NCBI GenBank assembly: GCA_033964015.1 | Contig: CM066915.1 | Coordinates: forward strand, 2,877,942 to 2,941,941 | DNA length: 64,000 nucleotides | Direction of reading: 5' to 3' | Source of the DNA: Scolanthus callimorphus | Lineage: Eukaryota > Cnidaria > Anthozoa > Actiniaria > Edwardsiidae | In this document: positions 31,580 to 41,850 of the stretch, in pieces | Layout: every line of letters begins with the position of its first letter | Position numbering within the stretch: position 1 is the stretch's first letter | Made by a program: the position numbers and the translations under genes | The notes under the pieces: model-generated | Told to the model about the DNA's origin: nothing | What the model saw: only the letters and a program-made list of their open reading frames with translations | Databases searched by the model: none

Positions 31580-33180
31580 TACACTTCTAAGTTTTCTGGG
31601 AGCAGATGCTTTGGAATTACTGTCGGGTGCAAAGCCATATAAGCAGGGGCTAACTTCTTGAAGGTGCTTATCTGCAACCGAGATAGAGAATCTGCTAGAC
31701 CATTATGCAAACCGGGAATATGCTTAGCTCGAAACACAATATTTAGTTGGAGACAATTCAACACTAGCTTCCTAACAAAGGCCATAAGCGATTTGTCCTT
31801 GCACGTCTGTCGGTTAATAACATGTACTATGGCCTCGTTGTCAGTGAAAAACACTACACATGAGTTGCGCATGGATTCACCCCAAAGATGTATACTCAGC
31901 ACAATTGGGAAAAATTCTAAGAAGGCTATATTTCTATACTTTCACGCTGCAGGCCATTGTCCGTAGCACCAATGGCTACCACATACTGCTCCAAAGCCGA
32001 TAGCCCCCGAAGCGTCTGTATATAAATTGAGATGTCTAGAGGTATACCACCTGTCCTCGTGAAAGACAGATACACCGTTAAAACGAGACAGGAAGGTTAG
32101 CCATAATCTAAGGTCTTGCTTAGTCTCACGCGTCAGTTTGGCAAAATAGTGCGCCTTAGCTCCAACTGTTAAATCAATAAGCCTGCGCAGGAAAGCCCGG
32201 CCTGATTGTACAACTGAACAAGTAAAGTTAAGTAAGCCTATTAAGGACTGAAGCTCCCGGATGGGCACTTTTTCCTGTGTCAGCATAGCTGCAATAAGCT
32301 TGATACAACGGTCTAGTTTTTCTTTTGGCAGCCGGGCCTCCATGCGGATGGAATCTAACTCAATGCCTGCAAAGGATAATGTGGTGGATGGCAAAAATGT
32401 CTTCTCGGAAGAAATAGGAATTCCCAAAAACTCACACATGCTGAGAAATAGATCTAACTGCTGTTTGCACATTACCGCTGTAGGTGCGACAAGAAAGAAG
32501 TCATCAAGCAAGTGCAAAATGTTATGGACATTAAGTTTTTGGCGAGCTATCCATTCAAGCGCTGTGCTGAAGGTTTCAAACGTCTTACAGGAGCTAGAGC
32601 AACCCATTGGCATGCAGCGGTCATAGTAGTAATGAGACCGCCAGTGCATGCCAAGCAAGCCATAATCTTTTGGTGTGATTGGAATAATTCGGAAGGCACT
32701 CTGAATGTCTGTTTTAGCCATGAATGCACCCTTTCCGCACTGTTTGACCAACATAATTGCATCACTTATTCTAGCATATTGGACGCTCGTGTTTTCTGGT
32801 GCAATGCCATCATTAATAGATTGGCCCCTGGGGTAAGATAGATGGTGTATGAGGCGAAAATCGCCTGGCTTCTTCTTTGGCACGAGGCCAAGAGGGGAAA
32901 CAACGAAAGGTTCAAAAGGTGGTGACAAAAATGGGCCAGCCACTCTATTAGCCTCAATTTCTTTCGAGAGCTTGTTATCTACAACCTCTGGGTTTTGAAC
33001 AGCTGACAACAGATTTGGACCTCCTATAAGCGCTGTGGTTTGTCCCTCAAAATATAATGGAAATCCCTTTGAAAAACCCCTACTGATAAGGTCAGTGATT
33101 GTTGGATCATAACCAGATAGCATGTATAGAAGCCTATTTCGGATTACTGGGGTTGGTAGAGGGCCTGCTTGGAGCAACAG
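31579..33180 (-). pseudogene. Reverse transcriptase-RNase H of the Ngaro element
   Basis: The RT domain shows 'SPLGLVPKKKPGDFRLIHHL', 'AKTDIQSAFRIIPI', 'MPMGCSSSCKTFE' and the catalytic 'HLLDDFFLVA'. RNase H shows 'LYTDASGAIGFGAV', 'FFTDNEAIVHVINR' and 'GLHNGLADSLSR'. One in-frame TGA at 31942 separates the two RNase H halves, which otherwise share a frame. The recombinase frame starts at the very end of this ORF, with the stop at 31581-31579. Confidence 0.92.
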
Positions 33181-34142
33181 ATTTTCCTTCCCCTTGGAAC
33201 CTTGCAGTGGTGGGTGGTCTGGTTGTTCCGGATTGCTGGGGGGCACGAAAATTACACTGTAAGCCCGGATGAGCCCCCCCGCATCTATAGCACTGGTGTC
33301 TAAAGTTACAGCCCCCACAATTACCACCCTTGTGATAATGGAAGCAGTAACCCTTTGGGATTGGTGAACTAGATTGCCTGCCACTAAAATTCCGCCATAA
33401 ATCTGACCCCAAGGGAGACGACCCCCCGATGTTTGACGCTGATAGCGGAAGTTCTGATCATAGAACTTCCAGCTGCCACCCCTCACTGCAAGATCCTGAA
33501 TATATTGCCATATTTCAGAAGAGCAGGGCCTTCAGATGGGTACTTCTCTATATAAACTGCCGTAAAAACATGAAAGGCAGTGAGCCATTTATCTATTGAA
33601 TCTATCTTCCTAGGCTTTCCTAGAGGTTCAAACACAACAGCAGGTTCGCGATCTCCTGATGAGTTCACATTGAGCTGATATTTGTCCTGGAAAATGGGTG
33701 TGGAAATCAGCAGACCAAAGTCCACATACTCGTTAGTCCATATTTTCGCCTTGAGTCGTTGGCTTACTGTTGCACCCAGTGGGAGTGTTTGAGAAACAAA
33801 TATGTCTTCTGGTATTGACTGTGATGTGAGCTCACCTGTCAGTGAAGCCGCCGCTGTTGCAATCGTACTACCAACAACCATGTCAGCTTGGATATCCTGG
33901 ACGATAGGAACTTCAGAAGTCAAGGGTGTGCTAGAGGAAGACGGCTGGACCCCGGGTACCGTACTAGGGTTGGATAAAGAGGAAGATGAAGACAACCTCT
34001 GAGTAACTGCATCAGTGACCCTGTTAACAATATCTGCGATGACCCCTTCAGGAATGCTATTGCTGGGCTGAACTGGTGGCACTGCTGAACTGGTAGGTGT
34101 TTCGACTGCAGCAGTCCGTTTTTGGCGTTTGGATGTAGACAT
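33134..34142 (-). pseudogene. Gag-like protein of the Ngaro element with zinc knuckle
   Basis: A Ser/Thr/Pro-rich N-terminal part begins MSTSKRQKRTAAVETPTSS and continues through 'YVDFGLLISTPIFQDKYQ' and 'KWLTAFHVFTAVYIEKYP'. A second frame gives 'VRGGSWKFYDQNFRYQRQ', and a third gives a Cys/His cluster ('GYCFHYHKGGNCGGCNFRH' then 'CYRCGGAHPGLQC'). Two one-base shifts, near 33490 and 33420, separate these parts. An upstream ATG at 34201 (MPPKRSTRTKRPQ) in another frame may be the original start. Confidence 0.8.
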
Positions 34143-34201
34143 TGAACCCTGGAGAAGTCGCCCTGGGGACGCTTAGTGCGGGTAGACCTCTTAGGTGGCA
34201 T

Positions 34202-35158
34202 CTGAAAGGAAAAGGAGCTGCCACTGGAGATATTGTGTGGTCAAAGCATAAACATTGATGGCATTTAAAATATATATAAATAAATTAAATAAATAAATAA
34301 CTGAATGTGTTTGACAGCTAGAAAAGGTTCTAGAAAATACCTCTTTGAGGTACATAGGGTAAGAATATGATGGTAAAATCATTGATCGTATGACAGCTCC
34401 CAAGTACGTCATTTGCGAATCATGAGAAACATCAGACCCACTGAACATTTACTTTCCTCATGGGCATGGCACATACACCGACAACTAACACAGCCCCAAT
34501 GTCTAGTTTACTGTATAGATCTTGTGGTAGTGTGCTAACAACCCGGGCAACCCGGAGTGGGTGTGGCCCACAACAATTGACTGGCTCCATGTGCAAACTG
34601 CACATTGAACCCTTACTGTCTAAGAACACAATAGGGCAACCCGGGCATGGGTGTGGCCCACAACAATGTATTGGCCCAACATCAGGCACACACACACGCA
34701 TACAACATAGGAAACAAGGTAGCCACTGTCAAGAGAAAAACCTTGACGCATTTCAGGGCATACCTCGGACACACATGCACACACATGAACAGCATGGAAT
34801 GCTAAATCAATTAAATTGACTTGTTTTATAGTAGGTTAGGGGTTTTGTCACCTCATTTATTTTATTTTATTATATATATATATATATATATTCTGTTTAT
34901 ATATTATATATATATATATTTTTTTATTATTATCATAACTTATGTGATTTAGTATGATCATAATTATTATCTGTTTATTTTGGATCAATTATAACATTTA
35001 TATTGAAGCATGGACATTAAACAGTATTGATGGACTAACAATCTTCTGAACCAGAAAAGTAAAATTGGGTAAATTATGTTAACCTACCCTTAACTAGTAC
35101 TTGGTATCCCATATTAATAAGTGAAAACAATGACAACTAGGAAGGGTGTTGTATGCAT
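34202..35158. other. Ngaro spacer between hydrolase and Gag ORFs
   Basis: No gene is seen. It holds a (TA)n tract at 34872-34918 and a short direct repeat 'gtgtggcccacaacaat' at about 34561 and 34651. Confidence 0.6.
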
Positions 35159-35762
35159 TTAGCCGTGATATTCATTCAGCATGTTCAATGAACGCAATAT
35201 GGCACCCCTGTAGCTTTTGTACAATTTATATTGACCTTCCAAATTCAAATGTACACCGTCGGCTACATAAGGATTGTTAGGGGGTGCCTGAAAACCCCTG
35301 TGTAACCAGCAAAAAGAGCCAGGGACATGTTCTAGGTGAGCTGACAGGACCTGTCGTAAAGTTACAGCCCTGGCGTTGAGAGCCATGGCATTGTGATGGT
35401 ACGGTGCTCTAGGGATAACGTGGCAAACCCCGACGATTTTCACCGAAAATTCCATGTGAAGGCGTTCGACAAACTGAGAAATTTCCAAACCCAAGACTTC
35501 CGGGCCGATTGTACCAAGGTCATTGGTGCCAATTTCAAGAATAATAACATTTGGTTGGTACCGTTCCACTACCCACAAATCCCGTTCGACTATTAAATCT
35601 AGCGAGCGTTCGCCCGCCAGCACCAAACAACCTGACATTCGCCGACCCAAGCAAATCGAAATCGGGTTGTGCGTTCGGGTGAAAACCCACACGCAAATCG
35701 GCTGCGAGCCGACGAACAAAGGAATGACCTAGCACCAACACTTCAGGGACGGGTCTAGCCAT
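35159..35762 (-). pseudogene. SGNH/GDSL hydrolase ORF of the Ngaro element
   Basis: The first frame (from 35762) gives 'VLVLGHSFVRRLAADL' with the presumed Ser nucleophile, then 'RLFGAGGRTLARF'. The second (to 35159) gives 'YQPNVIILEIGTNDLG' (Gly-x-Asn-Asp block) and 'PYVADGVHLNLEGQYKLYKS' (Asp-x-x-His block). A single frameshift near 35590 joins them. All SGNH blocks are present apart from that break. SGNH hydrolase ORFs are known in some Ngaro-type elements; their role is unclear. Here the ORF lies 5' of Gag. Confidence 0.9.
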
Positions 35763-35998
35763 GTCAGCGCTAATTAAGCTTGTATAGCAATAAGAACAGG
35801 ATTGCGTTTTCGCTTTTGTGTGGTTTCAGTGCACGCTTTGAATGAAACAGCTTCGCATGCAGTGAAATTACTGCAAAACAACTAATCAACAGGTTCAATA
35901 ACTTAAGTGACTAACTAAAGCGATATCTAAGATAAAAATTTTTCGGTAGAGTGGTCTCATAAAGGTAGTATTTAAAGGAAAGAACCTACCTTTTTAAC

Positions 35999-36193
35999 GG
36001 AGATTTGTCAACTTGCTACCCCTTAGCACTCCAACCACGAGGCGGCAGCCCTTACCAGTGTTAGAGGGGGTGGAATGCATTAGCCTACGGCGGCCCGACA
36101 CACCTCCAGACACACCCCCTTAGGACAAATGCAAATTACATCACGGGCAGGAGGAAAAAATAAAATTCCTTTTGCTAGCAAAATTATATTTAT
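35999..36193 (-). repeat. A1 terminal repeat of the Ngaro element
   Basis: This is 195 bp, from 'ggagatttgtcaacttgc' to 'gcaaaattatatttat' on the plus strand, matching A2. It is the 5' end of the element on its coding strand and probably holds its promoter (inference). Confidence 0.9.
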
Positions 36194-36411
36194 ACTCAAC
36201 ATAATGTTGTGCAGTTTTCCCTCCCGAAGCTGTACAGATACTGGCAATGTAACGCCGAAGCAAAGATCAGCAGTGTTAAATTTAATAGAATAAAACTTGA
36301 CTTTTTGACGCGGAAAGATTTTCTAAGGAATACTGCACAAGCAAGGCTGTTAGCAAGTACAATCATCAATGATTCTATGAACAGAATTATGGAAAATATA
36401 TTAAACGCCAT
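36194..36411 (-). pseudogene. Class A GPCR copy 3, 5' part (TM1-TM2)
   Basis: MAFNIFSIILFIESLMIVLA, 'SLACAVFLRKSFRVKKSSF' and 'ILLNLTL' match TM1 and early TM2 of the intact copy. One A is then lost near 36270 ('gatcagcagtg' against 'gatcagcaagtg'), shifting the frame in the 'LADLCIGV' segment. The rest of the gene is at 29047-29718, beyond the retrotransposon. The copy is thus doubly disrupted. Confidence 0.9.
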
Positions 36412-37400
36412 GGCAATAGATCTTGCTAGGGATTAAAGTAGGATTTTAAAGAAGTGTTGACAGTTATGGGAGTCGTTGTGCATGAGTATTTTGAACCAGA
36501 TGGTACGAATTCTGAACGCATTGAACATTAAGAGCTCTAATTGTATATTGGCTCTCTGTTGGTCCTGTTGATTAGATGTGATATGTGCGTAAACCGTATA
36601 TTTGTACATTCGAATTGGCTAAGAGGAGTGGGATTTCATTGTAACAGTGTGATTTTAAATGATAGTGTGATTTAAAAGTCAGTAAATAAATGTCCTTTGT
36701 CATATTATCAACAAATGTGGAGGTATTCGGCTCGTGAAATAACGAACATTCTAGATATATCACTCGTGGAATTTATGCCAAATATCACTAACAAACCATT
36801 CTTATTACCTTGCTAATTTAGGTACTTCACCTCAAACCTACGTTAATGCTAAATTTATAGATGACAAGGATACATTTTCATACTGAAAAATGTTTAAATG
36901 TCCATACGACAGGGGATACATGCAGGGCCTATAGTCTTTTTTTCAAAAGCAAATTTTATCATTTCAGAAAACCTGTTATTTGGGTGATAACAAAGACGGT
37001 GCAAATTGGTTTTGTATCGATTTCCACTCTCACTGCTGGTTACTATATTATAAATGGAAACCATACAATGGATTATAAAAACGGATGGCTTAGCTCGTAC
37101 CAGCATTTTTGTTATAAATGAAACGAGTATCTGGAATTAGCAAATTTTTTGTTATAATTTTTGTTATAAATGAAACGAGTATCTCAAATTGGCAAATGCA
37201 TGGAATGAAGGTTATTTGAATCTATTAAAAAGACCAGTTCAGCGCGACAGCTGGATCAAGTGTAATCTGAAAAATCTAACGCCGAACACAGCTTAACCGT
37301 GAACAAATTAAACACATAGTATGTCTTCGTATCAAATCCTTAACACCAAATAAGATCTGTGTACATTATAAGGGTTTTCCACTCGGGAGAAGTTATACCA
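36412..37400. repeat. GPCR upstream flank, unit of copy 3
   Basis: Colinear copies are at 42742-43205, 50460-51410 and (split) 6746-7885. Shared blocks include 'gaaccagatggtacgaatt', 'tgtcctttgtcatatta' and 'cagctggatcaagtgtaat'. No gene is seen. It presumably contains the GPCR promoter. Confidence 0.75.
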
Positions 37401-37412
37401 GGGTCTGAATGG

Positions 37413-37514
37413 GGTTAACTGTTAACTGAGAAACGGCTAGAAAAATAACTGTTAACTGAGAATTCTGCACTTTTTTAGCTGTTAACTGATATCGACGAGA
37501 TAACTGTTAACTGT
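37413..37514. repeat. Clustered TTAACTG repeats, copy 1
   Basis: TAACTG occurs seven times, three times as tight 'TAACTGTTAACTG' pairs. Equivalent clusters are at 43230-43330 and 51426-51525. TAACTG fits the Myb consensus (YAACKG), so a regulatory role upstream of the GPCRs is possible but unproven. Confidence 0.75.
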
Positions 37515-37599
37515 TTTTTATTATCTGATTATATTTTATCAGGCAAAAATGTGATTGGTTTTGATTGGTTTCGAATTGAAACCATGATCTAAGGGTCCT

Positions 37600-37725
37600 G
37601 GAAGGGAGCAGTTCCTTTTCCCACCCATTGGAGGATCCGGGATCCATCCAAATTTGAGGTTTTGGGATATGGGATCTAAATTTTATTTGGATTATCCAGG
37701 ATCCATCTATACATCCATCACACAC
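37600..37725. repeat. GGATCCGGGATCC-type repeat
   Basis: 'cccattggaggatccgggat' and 'ttatttggattatccaggat' recur at 43452-43540. Nothing codes here. Confidence 0.6.
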
Positions 37726-37967
37726 TACCTTCGAATAATGAAAATATTTATTTATTTATATCATTTAAAAAATGTTTGTTTTTCTTCAAAACGCTGGCCT
37801 TTTGAAAACTCACTATCTATGACTCAATAGACAGTGAGTTTTGAGCCAATCAGAATGCAGGATTCGTGATAGTGTGTGAGTGTGATTTTACTAATTTAGT
37901 TATAACAACCTGAAGTTTTAGGACTAAACATTAGATTAATCACTGACTATACTAATTCATACCTGCC

Positions 37968-38211
37968 AACTCTCTCGGTTTACGTGGGAGACCGGCTTCG
38001 AGTCAAATCTCCGGGTCTCCCGTAAATCTCCTGGGAAATCAAATCGCTCAGTCAATTTCTGCATTAAAACCTCAAGATTTTAAGCGAGCAACGTCTTTTT
38101 TTTTTGGGGGGGGGGGGAGGGGGTTGAGACGAGGTTATGACAACACTTTTCCCCTATCTTCCGGTCACTTGTCCAAGGTTGTCCATCACTTGTCCAAGGT
38201 TGGCAGGTATG
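37968..38211. mobile_element. MITE, CATACCTGCCAAC family, copy 2
   Basis: 'catacctgccaactct' pairs with 'ggttggcaggtatg'. The 6-bp repeat CTAATT flanks it (37962-37967 and 38212-38217). The paralogue at 56645-56660 keeps the empty site 'atactaatttccgcg', so the duplication can be read directly. Confidence 0.92.
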
Positions 38212-38233
38212 CTAATTTCCGCGCACTGATTGG

Positions 38234-38359
38234 TAGACTGCTTGCAGTCCCCTTTTGGCGAACGTCCGTTAAAACGAGCGGGTGAACATCGGCGCTCGCT
38301 TTTATTCACGCTTTCGTTTTCACGGACGTTTCGCCAAAGAAGGGACTGCAAGCAGTCTA
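38234..38359. mobile_element. MITE, TAGACTGC family, copy 2
   Basis: 'tagactgcttgcagtcccc' pairs with 'gggactgcaagcagtcta'. 'ctgattgg' (left) and 'ctgatcgg' (right) mark an 8-bp target duplication with one change. Confidence 0.85.
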
Positions 38360-38506
38360 GCTGATCGGTCGAAAGGTTTGTTTTCTCTTGCTATAATCTG
38401 TTTTCAGGAAAGGTGGTGTCTTTATAAACACGGTGATTCATTAAAGTATTAGAATTAGTTAAGTATTGCTGTAGTTATTATTATTATTGTTTTCATGTAT
38501 GTTTAG

Positions 38507-39320
38507 GTTATCAAGACACTCAAAAGAGCCATGCAACCAGCCCTGACAGGCACCACACTAACATGGACGGTGCCTGAAGGATAGAAAATACTAAATGTAT
38601 CAGATACACTCCCACCAGTGTTCAAAGGTGACAGAATGATAGTCTATGGGTGCGTCAGGACAGAGGAAAACGACAAAAAAGAATCAGAAAAAAAAGCTGA
38701 AGCGACTATAGAAGCCACGCTGCACCAGGGTAGTGAAACAAAGCTCGTTAGAGAGAGCGTGGAGTTTGAGCTCCCAGGAAGGAGCACTGAATCTACCCAT
38801 GAAAAGTCATCCGTGTTACACCGACTAGCAGCCAAGATGTTCATCTCCTCCAGGCAGCATCTATTGTCTTCTAATCCAGCCAAGGATGACATAATCAAGG
38901 TCAGCCTGGCAGCCTCAATTGTTTGTAAGTTCACGTCATTTATAGCTGTGGATGAGGAGAGCCGAGAGTCTGTAAAGGGAGCCATGGTAAAGCGGGTAGT
39001 GCCAATGCCTTGATAATGGAGCGCGCGCAGTGTTGTTCTGCGATTGCTTCATTTGGAGGTGGTGGCCTTCAAGATAGTTCCAGTGATGATGCAATGGATG
39101 ACACACAATGGATGACACTATATACCAGCACCTGCTGTATATAGTGCTCCTATGTGCGAAAAGCTACTTGTCTTTAGTTCTGCGATCATGGAGGTGGAGA
39201 TGGAGGTGGTAGCTCTCAAAGTTCACGTTCACGTTCCAGTGATGATGAGAAATCATGTAAAATGATCTGCGACAATGCAATGGATGACACTGAAGATATT
39301 TCACCACACTGTTGGTGATG
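38507..39320 (+). pseudogene. VWA5A-like last-exon fragment, copy 2
   Basis: The intron acceptor 'catgtatgtttag' is kept, and 'VIKTLKRAMQPAL' opens correctly. TGG to TAG at 38582-38584 ('PEG' then stop) breaks it. The frame then runs 38618-39013 through 'LAAKMFISSRQHLLSSNPAK' to 'VVPMP' and stops. Degenerate linker sequence continues to about 39320. No VIT or VWA exon precedes it. Confidence 0.88.
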
Positions 39321-39390
39321 TAACAAAAAAACATACAAATAACTGACGGATAGCCACAATACTAGTCTAGGTTTGTTAAATAGCCCTTTA

Positions 39391-39573
39391 CAGCCATTCT
39401 CAGTTACACGCGGTCGCCGGGAAAAAGCTTGCAAGCGAAAACTCTTTTTTCTGTCTTCTCTGAGCAAGACAAGCTGGCGAAAGCACGTGTGTTGCCATGG
39501 AAACTTTCACAAAAAACGACTTTTTCGCTTGCAAGCTTTTTTCCCGGCGACCGCGTGTAACTGAGAATGGCTG
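39391..39573. mobile_element. TA-flanked MITE, CAGCCATTCTCAGTTACACG
   Basis: Inverted arms of about 50 bp ('cagccattctcagttacacg' and its complement, then 'cggtcgccgggaaaaagctt') are flanked by TA at 39389-39390 and 39574-39575. The paralogue at 26401-26425 lacks the insertion. TA duplication suits a Tc1/mariner-like origin. Confidence 0.88.
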
Positions 39574-40019
39574 TAACAACAATCGATCATCCAGAGCGGA
39601 TGGAAACAGATTGCAATTATGGGATTTTGAAATCTTGTCAGGATGACAAGTTTTTAAAGTTTGAATTTACATCAAAATGTGCTTGTAAATCGGTACTCTT
39701 TCCGCAAAAAACTAGCCTACATTGCCTATTAGGCTAATAACACGCGATTTAAGTGATCTGGGAATGATTCTATACAAATTTAGGCTGTATTTACAAATTC
39801 ATTCAAATATCCGTGACACATGAGCTCCTTTAAAGTCTTATTGTGCATAGATTGTGTAGAGAGTATAAAGTTTTACCAGTTTTCTATATCCCTATAATTG
39901 CCCTATATTTTCTCATCTAGATGCCCTATATTGCCCCTATATATTTTGGAAAAATGCCCTATTTACCCCTGATTTTGAGAAATGATCAATCGAAGGCCTG
40001 TGAAAGACACGCAAAAATG

Positions 40020-40975
40020 GTAGCAAAAGCAGCGGTGAGAGTAGTGGCAGTAGCATACAGTACAAGCATACAAGCAATGGCAACTAGCAGCAGTAGCATT
40101 ATAAAAGCAGTAACAGAAGACTGTAACAGTAGCTGTAACACTAGAAATAGGTATAGTAATAGTAGCAGTGACATCTAGCAGCAGTAGCATTATAAAAAGC
40201 AGTAACAGTAGACTGTAACAGTAGCTGTAACACTAGAAATAAGTATAGTAATAGTAGCAATGACATCTAGCAGCAGTAGCATTATAAAAAGCAGTAACAG
40301 TAGACTGTAACAGTAGCTGTAACACTAGAAATAGGTATAGTAATAGTAGCAGTGACATCTAGCAGCAGTAGCATTATAAAAAGCAGTAACAGTAGACTGT
40401 AACAGTAGCTGTAACACTAGAAATAAGTATAGTAATAGTAGCAATGACATCTAGCAGCAGTAGCATTATAAAAAGCAATAACAGTAGCTGTAACACTAGA
40501 AATAGGTATAGTAATAGTAGTAATGACATCTAGCAGCAGTAGCTTATAAAAAAAGGGTAACAGCTTTAGCTGTAACAAGAGCTGTAACACTAGCAATAGC
40601 TATGGTAATAACAGAAGCAATGGCAATTAGCAGCGGTAGAGCAGTAGAAAAAGCAGCAACAGTGGCTTTAACACTAGCGATAGGAATAGCAATAGCAATA
40701 GCAGCTGTAGCTGTAGTTAGAACTGAAGCAGTAGCAACAGCAATAGCTGTAACAGTAGCAGTATACCAGCAACGGTAGCAGTAGCAGAAGCAACAGCTGT
40801 AGCAGCAGCAGAAACAATAGCACTAACAGTAACGGTAGCAGCAGTAACAGTAGCAACTGCGGTAGCAGTAGCAGCAGCAGCAGTAACAATAGCACTAACA
40901 GTAATGGTAGCAGTAGCAGCAGCAGTAGCAGTAGCAATAGCGGTAGCGGTAGCAGTATCAGTATCTACTTAAAGG
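40020..40975. repeat. 92-bp minisatellite and AGCAGT repeats, unit 2
   Basis: 'atctagcagcagtagcatta' recurs from 40173 at 92-bp steps, followed by irregular 'gtagcagcagcagtaac' repeats. It is homologous to 26930-28122. Confidence 0.93.
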
Positions 40976-41002
40976 GAAGAGACGTTTCCAGAAGTGCATA
41001 AC

Positions 41003-41135
41003 CATAAGTGTCCATCTTGGTATTACGCGCGCGTATTCATAATACCATATGAACACTTCTACTTGTGATGTTTCTAGAGTTTTTCATCCGAAACATCGGC
41101 GCGCGCGTAATACCAAGATGGACACTTTTGGTTAT
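41003..41135. mobile_element. MITE, CATAAGTGTCCATCTTGG family, copy 2
   Basis: Same ends and position as 28160-28293, so it was present before the units were duplicated. Confidence 0.85.
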
Positions 41136-41306
41136 ACTCTTCTGACTTCACGTGTATAACTTTCTTGTACTGTCTTTAAGTCCGCGTTGCGCACTTGTCT
41201 CTCGCTTCCGTAAGTAAGTCCTCTCCAAACTCCCTATTGCCTCGTCGAAGAACATACAAACTCTCGCAGGCATAGCTTCCAAAATGTCAACTGTGTCTGT
41301 CGCCAT
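41136..41306 (-). pseudogene. Small unrecognised ORF, copy 2
   Basis: The homologue of 48827-49012 begins at the ATG at 41306-41304 with 'MATDTVDILEA'. A short deletion relative to copy 1 removes bases near 41149 ('cttcacgtgtataac' against 'cttcacaactaggcgtgtataac'). The function is unknown. Confidence 0.35.
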
Positions 41307-41850
41307 AGCCTTCTTGCAATCAGATCACTGCCTTCCAACACATATGGAGATGGGACTGCTTATTACTTTCATAGGAAAGGTTGTTTTGACTCTCTTTCAA
41401 TTCCCAGTACCGCGCAGTGTAGTCTAGAGCCAAAAACCGCTGAACCGCGAGCAAACGAAGCTCTTCATCATTTCAGAAAAACTGTTATGTGAGTGATAAC
41501 AAAAAAGGTGCAAATCGGTTTTGTATCGATCAGTTTCACTGCTGGTGACCATACTATAAATGAAATCATATAATGCATAATAAAAACAGATGGCTAATCT
41601 TGTTTAGCGTTTTGGTTTTGATGAAAGAGTATACCGGATTGGATCACGCGAACCATATTAAAGGCTACACAAGCGCAAACTTGTATCTCTACGTTTGTCA
41701 TCGTCAAAGGCCTGATGTTTCAGAAACAAATGCCTCAATAACTTTTTGGTCATAAGTCTGATTGCACGGCGATTCCTTTCCGTTCTTCAGTTTTGCGAAA
41801 ACCCTGAAAAATCTCTTTGCTATCGGAAAACAAATCTAAGGAAACTTCTG

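Larger units (their letters stand above)
29719..36193 (-). mobile_element. Ngaro-type tyrosine-recombinase retrotransposon
   Basis: On the coding strand the order is A1 (36193-35999), SGNH hydrolase, Gag-like, RT-RNase H, tyrosine recombinase, B1 (30375-30175), A2 (30174-29979), B2 (29919-29719). A is about 195 bp and B 201 bp. This split-direct-repeat layout and gene set fit Ngaro elements. TTTAT stands at the target (29714-29718), the B1/A2 junction (30170-30174) and the far end (36189-36193). The intact paralogue reads straight through this point at 42518-42531. Repeat copies are almost identical, so the insertion looks fairly young, yet every ORF carries breaks. Confidence 0.93.

Noticed and set aside
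31658..32841. Plus-strand ORFs over the retrotransposon
   Set aside because: They are shadows of the minus-strand RT-RNase H frame, which has clear catalytic motifs.
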